Assembly: GCA_016169945.1 (NCBI GenBank)
Contig: JADLSH010000395.1
Coordinates: 1,002,501-1,066,500 of the forward strand
Source: Trachythela sp. YZ-2020
Lineage: Eukaryota; Cnidaria; Anthozoa; Malacalcyonacea; Clavulariidae
Direction of reading: 5' to 3'
Length of the DNA: 64,000 bases
The position numbers and the translations under genes were made by a program. Of the stretch, positions 57,310 through 64,000 are shown piece by piece. Positions within the stretch are counted from its first letter, which is position 1. Each line of letters opens with the position of its first letter. The notes beneath the pieces were generated by a model that saw only the letters and a program-made list of their open reading frames with translations, did not search any database and was not told the origin of the DNA.

Positions 57310-58090
57310 TTGTTATTTTTTATCCACCTCAAAAAAGAATCAATTCTTCCATAGATCCAGTTAAAATTCATGATAAAAAGATCAAAGAAAACAAAAGTAT
57401 CGAATATTTAGGAGTTCTAATTGATTGTCACCTAAACTGGAAGGATCATGTCCATGAGCATTCCAAGAAAATTTCAAGAGGAATTGGTATCTTAACAAAG
57501 TTTCGCCATTTTGCTTCTATCCACATGCTAATACAAGTTTATTATTCCATTATTTATTATTTTCTTACATATGCAGTTTTAGTTTGGGGAAACACTTATA
57601 CTACTAATATACAGCCCCTGGTAATTTTGCAAAAAAAGCTATACGTATTATCACATTTTCAGATTTTCGTGCACATACCTTTCTTCTTTTCAAAGAAATC
57701 TATTTGTTAAAATTTTCAGACATCCTAAATCTTTATACTGCGATATTTATGCTTCAGTACAGGTAGGGCAATTTCCCAACTGATTTTGATGTATTCTTCA
57801 GCCTAATCAGTAGCAAGCATATGTACGGAACACGCCTAGCATCCATTTTCAACTATAGTTTACATCTAGTCCGCACAAATTATGGAATGTTTATTATTAG
57901 ATTCTGTGGACCCAAAATTTGGAAAACATTTGATGACTTATTTGAATCATTACGCGTTCACTCTTTTAAAAAAACGTTTAAAGGACAGGTAATTTGGCTT
58001 CTATGATTGAACCAGATTTGTTTCAGAATGTTTTTTTCTGATGCCGCATACAGCAACTTTTCATGTTGGCTTGGCTTTGATGTTTGTTGT
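57310..58090 (+). pseudogene. LINE fragment (RT end and C-terminal domain)
   Basis: The plus-strand frame contains NKSIEYLGVLIDCHLNWKDH and HEHSKKISRGIGIL, the region after the RT fingers/palm in CR1/jockey-like LINEs. Then come YFLTYAVLVWGNT and VILQKK. Breaks near 57650 and 57765 precede the C-terminal part (57821-58006), which has GTRLASIFNYSL and FCGPKIWKTFDD. The 5' end is missing. A tail-like AATAAAAATG with T-rich sequence is near 58320. Confidence 0.75.
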
Positions 58091-58650
58091 GTTGTGTCAT
58101 TGTCTTTATATATGACATGTTTCGTTGTTTTTTCTAATATTATTTTCATTTTGCAACTGAATACTTCTGACAATTTCTGACAATTAAAATTTAATTATAT
58201 AATTGAATGGTCACCTGACCTGTCTAGACCTTTTATCGTTATTTCAGGTGACCATCACTCTTACTCATGCAATACTATTATTTTCCTTATTCATATTCCT
58301 TGTACATAATAATAGAGTGATTAATAAAAATGTTCTGTTTCTGTTTTCCATACAAAAGCGTAGAGACCTGACAAAATAGAACATGTAAACTTCTTAAGTT
58401 TTACAATTCCATGTTACAGTTTTCAACAAATAATCTCATTAAAAATGCCTAACATTTCGTCGTTGTTGCTGTCAGGCATATGCAATGTATAAAAATAGGT
58501 ATGCTAAGCGTACATGTATCTGATCATGGTCATCCCACTGTTACCATGAATGAAGGAGTAATATTCTGCAATTCTATTTGGTCTAAATTGTATAAGTTAT
58601 ACATACTTTCTACAAACAACATATAAATGTAAAGTCTACTTGCAGAGACT
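58091..58650. other. Gap without a gene
   Basis: AT-rich. A pair of inverse motifs GGTCACCTGA (about 58208) and TCAGGTGACC (about 58246) can form a hairpin. Confidence 0.4.
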
Positions 58651-58654
58651 TTTC

Positions 58655-59022
58655 TAAACAAAGATTTTATTTAACTTTATGATGCCATTGCTGACACATG
58701 TTAGGTTCACAATCTTCTCAATAGTCCATACTTATGATAGCTATGTGAAAAGAGTTAGTCAACGCTCTGCCGAAAGTCGTGGGTTTTCTCCGGGTACTCC
58801 GGTTTCCCCCCACAGGGAATGTTGACAGGATGGGTTGGGTTTAACCCCTAACTGGCCCTTCCATCGTAGCTGTGCTCCGTGATGGCGAGCAAAAGGTGGC
58901 TGCCATGTGCGCCCTAGAAAGCCTTCGACTTGGTCACGTTGAGCTGTGTCCTTCGCACAATTTCTAAACAAAGTATTTAACTTTATTATGCCATTGCTGC
59001 ATGTTACACAATCTTCTCAATA
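58655..59022. repeat. Direct duplication (~70 bp) flanking a SINE-like insert
   Basis: The segment 58655-58732 (TTTCTAAACAAAG, GCCATTGCTG, CACAATCTTCTCAATA) recurs at 58958-59022 with small deletions. Between the copies lies about 205 bp of GC-richer sequence (58769-58957) containing GTGGGTTTTCTCCGGGTACT and CCGGTTTCC, phrases also found in the SINE body at 38.9 kb. Confidence 0.65.
58769..58957 (+). mobile_element. SINE-like fragment between direct repeats
   Basis: It shares the GGGTTTTC(T/C)CCGGG...CCGGTTTCC core with the SINE at 38870-39148 but lacks a clear tRNA head and A-tail. Confidence 0.5.
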
Positions 59023-59169
59023 CATAATATACAATCAGGTATGTGAGAAAAATGTAGATGCATGAATGTTGTCAGGATACCAGATGTTGCTAATACACCT
59101 TCGCATAGTTTTAAAAGCCTTTTTAACCACATTATTTATACATGACGTCAACATGTGATAGTCAAGGGA

Positions 59170-59816
59170 TGAACGGGTTCAAGAAAGAGCATTAAGGGCA
59201 GTGTTTAATGATAAAGTGGCTGTTTATGAAGATATGCTGAGTAAAGCTAATCTACCTAACCTAAATAATAGGAGATTGCAGGATATAGCAATTCTAGTGT
59301 ACAAGGCAAAACACAACCTTTGCCCAAAACATATATCTGACCTTTTCACTAGTAAAAATATTAGTTTCAATTTGAGAAACGCGGACATAAGTATTCCAAG
59401 ATTTAATACTGTGACCTATGGGAAACACTAGCTAAGATACCTCGGTGCTAAATTATGGAGCAAGTTGGATGCAGGGGTAAGAAGGAGTGGAACACTAGAG
59501 ATTTTTAAGGCAAAAATTAGAAAAATTAATATAGATTTTCTTATGACTGAAAACTGTGACAGTCCTAATTGTGTACTATGTAGTAAGTAGCTTTTGGAAT
59601 GTATGCATGCTGTAATATTTATATGCATGTAGTAATTAGTTATGGAAAGTATGCATGCTGTAATATTTATATGTAGATAATTCAATTTTAGACTATGTAT
59701 ATAACAGTAATATATTTGTATATAGCTAAATAGTGTCCCCAATTAGTAGACTTTTGTCGGCTATGTATTCTTGACACTGAAATAAAGTTTATATATGTAT
59801 GTATGTATGTATGCAT
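59170..59816 (+). pseudogene. LINE 3' end fragment
   Basis: The frame reads RVQERALRAVFNDKVAVYED, RRLQDIAILVYKAKHNLCP and DISIPRFNTVTYGKH, then TAG at about 59429, then LRYLGAKLWSKLD in the same frame. This is the conserved C-terminal domain of anthozoan-type CR1/L2-like LINEs. A poly-adenylation-like AATAAAG and a (GTAT)n tail at 59780-59815 mark the 3' end. The stop and truncation make it inactive. Confidence 0.8.
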
Positions 59817-61080
59817 AGAGAACTTAAGCAAGCCACAGATGTACAAAATTGAATACATAATTATTGCATAAGCAGTTCTTGCTGGAAATCAAGAACAGCA
59901 CTCAGTGTAGTCTCACATTTGTGATTTGAAACAAGTACAGCAGTCACTATCTATAACAGCTTGTTTGAATTCCGATCGGTCTTCATTTATTTATGCATAA
60001 ATGCTACTTGCTAGAACATTCACAAGGGGCAGCATTTAATTTGTATTAGTAAATGAATTGAAGCACCAAATTTGGCACAATTAAATGAACAAAAATAGGG
60101 TACAATTAGGGATTAACATTTAACACACTGGTTAAACTTAATAAATATAAACAGTGTAATTATAATAACATTATTAAATTTATTATTATTATTCAATTGT
60201 TATTAAGAAGTAATGAGCCTCAAGACATGTTCTTCTATTACTCTCCAAGCAAAACATATATTATATTTTATTTTTTGTACATGTAACATGTCCAATGACA
60301 TTCTCCATGACAGGTTGTCAACCTCATATTTATTATCTCCTGTCTTAAGCTTCCATTCATTATAAACTCTGCCAAATTCTTCAGCTTTAACAGGCATCTG
60401 TTGATACAGGTACATGCCACTAGCAAATTGCTTAGTTTTTCATTTTTTTCATCAACATCAGAGCCAATATGTATGCAACTTGGTGATGGTTTTCTCTTTA
60501 GCTTCAACAGTACTATCCGAAAAATGGCCTTGTACACTTTACCATCAACCTGCATCAAATAATTAAATAGTTATAAGAATATTTCAGATTTTAAATAACA
60601 AATTCATCAGAACGAATACACTTGGGTATTGTTATTACAATAATTAACTTTTAGCCTGACATGAATGCATATATTTTTATGAAAACGGGGCCTTCCAGAG
60701 AATATGTGATGCTTTTTGGTGATTTTTTCCACCCATACTCCCCTTGTGACAGCTATCATTACACTCACTCAAAAATTATACGACTCTCAGCCTACCTCTC
60801 CACCCTCACAATGATATAAATAATTAGTAATTTGAGAGTGTGTGCTGGAACAACCTTTAGTCCTTTATTTCTCTTTACTTCTGTCACAGTACATTCCATA
60901 CCTAGATTTACAAGTTTCTCATTCAAGTGTACGTTCCCCTCTAGCCTGCTCGCAGGCCACTGTTTGTTAACTTTAGTGTTCTCGAGAAATACCAAGGTAC
61001 ATAATATATAGTAGAAGGTGTTAGTGGATGGAATACTGGAACAGAAATTGATATACATTTTTAGACCTAGCCAGGAGCAG
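59817..61080. other. Region with one weak exon candidate
   Basis: On the minus strand an acceptor-like TTTAATTATTTGATGCAG at 60550 leads into an open frame (60549 to about 60268: VDGKVYKAIFRIVLLKLK, DVDEKNEKLSNLL). It has no recognised domain. A further frame at 61058-60792 contains the palindrome GCCTGCGAGCAGGC. Neither is firm enough for a gene call. Confidence 0.3.
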
Positions 61081-61100
61081 TTGCGAAAAATGCAACTTAG

Positions 61101-61173
61101 GCCCTCTGGCAGGAATTGAACCTGCGGCTTTGCGATTCTGGTGCAGCGCTCTAACCAACGTAACTACAGAGTC
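61101..61173 (-). repeat. tRNA-like sequence, probably SINE-derived
   Basis: On the minus strand: box A-like TAGTTACGTTGG (61166-61155), TTAGAGCGCTGCACCAG, box B GGTTCAATTCC (61122-61112), and partly pairing ends CTCTG/CAGAG. This form is common as the head of invertebrate tRNA-derived SINEs. A functional tRNA is less likely because the anticodon arm does not fold cleanly. Confidence 0.55.
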
Positions 61174-61811
61174 CAGTTGCTGAGCTATTAACCATAAGTT
61201 CGGTATATAAGATGGGAGTGATGCCAGTATATGGTGTATGGGTAAATATCAAGATTTTTCTCGGCATCTCGTTCAATAAGATTAATAAAATTATTATTAA
61301 TCTTACCTAATATATAGTTTTCAAATAGAATATGGATTTGCATAAACGTTGTCTTGCTCTATTTCAGTGCGTCTGTCACATTACACTTCATGTGATACTT
61401 CCTCCTGCTTGTGTGACAATATGTGACTCTTGTTTAAGCATTCCCCTCCTCTCCACCTAAAGCATCATATATTTTGTGAGTTGGCCAGATTGTCCTGATG
61501 GGTGCACCTAACTAAGCCTTTTAGATTTTGCCTTTGAGGTAAGCCAATCTATACTATAATATTTGCTCTGCAGGTCTTCAACATCTCATGAAATAAAACA
61601 CTTTGAAACAAAAGTAATCTATAAAGTATGTATATATACAGTTACAATGCAAAATTGTACAAACTCATAACGTACTCTAAAAATTGCTAATGTACTATGA
61701 CAACTATGTCAAGTGTATAAACAGATCGTGCTGTTTGGGCATTTAATACTAAATAGTTGCCCTCAATTTTTGTCATTCTTGAAATAAATTATTACAATTC
61801 CTATTCATCAT

Positions 61812-62618
61812 CATTTTCAGCACCGGAGGAGGTCGCTGAGGAGGTGTCGTTCTGTGACAAGATTAATTCCCTTGTTGGAACAGCAAGCTACAAAGTGGTT
61901 CTTCTGATTGCAGTTTCTACAGCGTTTGCCATAGGCAGGGCAGTTGCCTCTTGGGTGAGAGCCACTGCAAAACTTGCATTTCCTGATGACATCATCAGGA
62001 AGTTGGAAACCTTTGGTAGGGTGCTTAGATCTTCTCTCTTTCTGACGTCGTACTCGGTGAACTTCTGCTGATTGTTGGTGTTTTGCAAGTTATTTTGCAT
62101 GGCGTTTCGTTTCTTCAGCAGCATGACCAGCATCGATCGCTTTGGCAAGTGTCAGATCTGCATCACGTAGAAGTCGTTCACGGAGTGAGTGATCAGCTGC
62201 TCCACACACAATCATATCTTTGGTCAGTGAGTCAGTTAAGGTGGCAAATTCGCACTCTGAGGCTCGTTTCTTAAGTTCTGTCACAAAGTCATTAAAGGAC
62301 TGACCTTCATGTTGTTTTGAGGTAAAGAATTGAGACGAAGTATAGTGATATTCTTGCGAGGATTGCAATACTCAGTAAATTTCTCTAATACGACCTTGAG
62401 TTTCAGCTTGTCTGCTTCTTGAGGAAAGGACAATGTCTCGTATATTTCGTGACTTTTGGGCCCAATACATGTTAAGAGTATCGAGGTTTTGATCTTGTCA
62501 CTCTTTGTATCGGATTCAGTGGCAGTAAGGTAAAAATTGAAGTGCTTTTGCCATATTTCCATCCATGGGATAGATTTCCTTCGAAAGAAATTGACGGCGG
62601 CGGTCGTAGGTTATCCAT
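61812..62618 (-). pseudogene. Ty3/gypsy gag remnant
   Basis: From ATG 62618 on the minus strand the protein starts MDNLRPPPSISFEGN, shifts frame near 62560 to EIWQKHFNFYLTATES, and continues to KFTEYCNPRKNITI. It shifts again near 62340 to EGQSFNDFVTELKKRASECE and DMIVCGAADHSLRERLLRD, and once more near 62090-61990. It ends with two CCHC-like zinc knuckles (CKFCSGSHPRGNC and CRNCNQKNHF) before a stop near 61815. The layout is that of a K02A2.6-like Ty3/gypsy Gag, which packages element RNA. At least three frameshifts make it a relic. Pol is absent on the downstream side. Confidence 0.85.
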
Positions 62619-62745
62619 AATTCATACAATTTCAGACGAAATTTCACCAAATTTTAAAATAAAACCAGATACGAATGTAGATGAAGGTCGTATAATTGAC
62701 ACGCGATGTTTAAATTACGTTATTAACTGTTTTAGTAGCGAAAAA

Positions 62746-62763
62746 TCCCACTTTTTGACACCA
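62746..62763 (-). other. Primer-binding site of the gypsy remnant
   Basis: On the minus strand TGGTGTCAAAAAGTGGGA lies just upstream of gag. It matches the usual form TGGTGTCAGAAGTGG, complementary to a tRNA 3' end (…TGACACCA), and follows directly on the probable LTR end AACA. Confidence 0.7.
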
Positions 62764-62923
62764 TGTTATGAGTTAGAAGAACACGAGTGAATTGAGAATA
62801 TAGAGTAATTTATTTTGGCGGGAATACTAAATAACATACACCAAAATTAGATATAACAAATATGTAACATTGACTTCATGTTTTATCTATATTGTATGGA
62901 CATAATATCCTTGAATACTTACA
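62764..62923 (-). mobile_element. Probable short 5' LTR (about 160 bp)
   Basis: On the minus strand the segment starts TGTAAGTATTC and ends CTCATAACA next to the primer-binding site. It contains AAATAAA. The TG...CA ends and position support an LTR, but no second LTR was found to confirm its borders. Confidence 0.5.
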
Positions 62924-62994
62924 TTGATTTGCAGATATTCGGCATATCCCTCCATGTTTACAAATTCTGACGTTTCCGCCGTATTGGAAAACAT
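62923..62994 (-). CDS. Possible first coding exon, 24 codons
   Basis: On the minus strand ATG 62994 opens MFSNTAETSEFVNMEGYAEY..., followed after AAT by GTAAGTATTC, a strong donor. Upstream is GC-richer DNA with a CRE-like GACGTCAC. The donor coincides with the proposed LTR start, so this may be a host exon end hit by the insertion, or chance. No partner exon was found. Confidence 0.25.
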
Positions 62995-62999
62995 TTTGT

Positions 63000-63069
63000 G
63001 CTAGTCCTCCAGCGCGTATTTCATTCGGGGACGTCACGGAAATATAGCACGCGCGTATAGAGGACTAGC
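63000..63069. repeat. Hairpin with a CRE-like centre
   Basis: GCTAGTCCTC (63000-63009) and GAGGACTAGC (63060-63069) are perfect inverse copies, and GCGCGTATTTC/GAAATAT..GCGC pair imperfectly inside. The centre has GGGGACGTCACGG. Confidence 0.65.
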
Positions 63070-64000
63070 GACTAGTCTGCTTAACTTCAGGCAAAATGCG
63101 TAACCGGCAGCTATTCTGTTGCTATTCTGTCTGATGATGACTTTAACTAGGAGTTACTATCGCAAGGAAAGTGCTGCCTTGACGCACAAAGTGCATGGAA
63201 AATTCTGGAACATAATTAGTATTAAATATTAAACTTATTGAAATTGCTAATGATACACTGCATGTATTGATTTATTTTGTTGTCAAAACGTTGAGATTAC
63301 AACACTGTGACTACAGTAATAGGACACACTATACTATTGTAAATGGTATATACTGAACAGTATTAAGCAAGATATCTGAGTGTGCTATTGTTAATGGAAC
63401 CCTTGGTACCAACATGTAATGTTGATAGAAGTCATTGTTTACTTCAAAGTTGTCAATGGCATCTTCAATAACTAATTTGAAATCATAGAGGCAGTGTCTT
63501 TTAATATTTCAATCATAGAGGCAGTGTCAGTGTTCATAAGATATTGATAATGCATTTGCCATGTGCAGTCTGTCAGTACAGTCTTTGACTCTTTGTTCCC
63601 ATCTGTAGATGTTTTATATATGTATTTAATCAACATTTGGTTCCATCAGTGTTCGTCTGTACTGCCCAGTGAATTTTCGAAATAGATGATTATACAGCAA
63701 ACCAACATAATGGTGTCTCTCTCCAAAACAACTTTGAAACACATTACACAGGATCCACACCAACATGACATGCTGGAAATACATAATTCTTCGTATAGCA
63801 GATGACACCACATAAGAGATGATGTAATATATCCATATTATTTTGAAACAACCATCAACTATCAAGTAAATATACATTTCTTTGTAATTCAGCTGCTCAG
63901 ATGGTACCAGTCAGTGTAATGATTAACATTAAGCTCAGTAAGAATTCCAAAATCCAAAAGAAATATTCAGTATGTGAACTAACCTGTGTAAGGAAAAAAA
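63070..64000. other. Right edge, no gene recognised
   Basis: AT-rich. TCAATCATAGAGGCAGTGTC-type sequence is duplicated at about 63480-63530. The minus-strand frame at 63626-63877 has no known motif. Confidence 0.4.

Noticed and set aside
1..64000. CRISPR array, bacterial operons, ribosome binding sites
   Set aside because: Introns, LINE/PLE/SINE content and metazoan domain exons show eukaryotic nuclear DNA. The tandem repeats seen are microsatellites or TE duplications without spacer structure.

Overview
The window looks like AT-rich metazoan nuclear DNA, most likely from a cnidarian and probably an anthozoan. The reasons are spliced genes with GT-AG introns, extracellular EGF and YWTD exons, several gene families I associate with repeated loci in corals and anemones (a RecQ-like helicase, a Cys-rich zinc-finger family and a DDE-like/SAP family), and a dense mixture of transposable elements (TEs). 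All assignments come from reading the sequence and from memory of the families. No database search was run.

Host-like coding sequence is sparse. The left edge holds the C-terminal part of a RecQ-like helicase (+). It converges on exons of a Cys-rich zinc-finger gene (-, 2.07-3.45 kb). On the minus strand lie a calcium-binding EGF exon (9.0 kb), an EGF exon (51.8 kb) and an exon of YWTD propeller repeats (56.7-57.1 kb). These may belong to one very long, TE-filled receptor or matrix gene. The best gene is a nine-exon locus at 42.3-46.9 kb (+). I could join all its exons in phase. It encodes a coiled coil, a possible RNase-H-like DDE core and a C-terminal SAP-like domain, but has one in-frame TAG.

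Mobile DNA explains most of the rest. At 15.1-21.3 kb there is a direct tandem array of three Penelope-like elements (PLEs; RT plus GIY-YIG), with hammerhead-ribozyme-like motifs in the spacers. Another very clean hammerhead motif lies on the minus strand at 23.53 kb. Four copies of a non-autonomous Helitron-like family (5' TC, 3' CTAG, flanking T) lie at 9.1-13.2, 21.45-22.6, 38.3-41.1 and 48.4-49.6 kb. The first is split by a 2.86 kb long-inverted-repeat element with a 10 bp target duplication. The third is split by a LINE and a tRNA-derived SINE. Also present are a decayed hAT transposase (34.1-36.35 kb), Ty3/gypsy integrase and gag fragments (24.6 and 61.8-62.9 kb), four LINE fragments, several MITEs with target duplications, and nested long inverted repeats at 25.8-29.6 kb enclosing an exon of a repeated gene family.

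The most interesting points are the hammerhead motifs, the DDE-like/SAP gene, the hAT-type MITE whose 8 bp target duplication duplicates that gene's splice donor, and the inverted-repeat element that appears to carry a gene.
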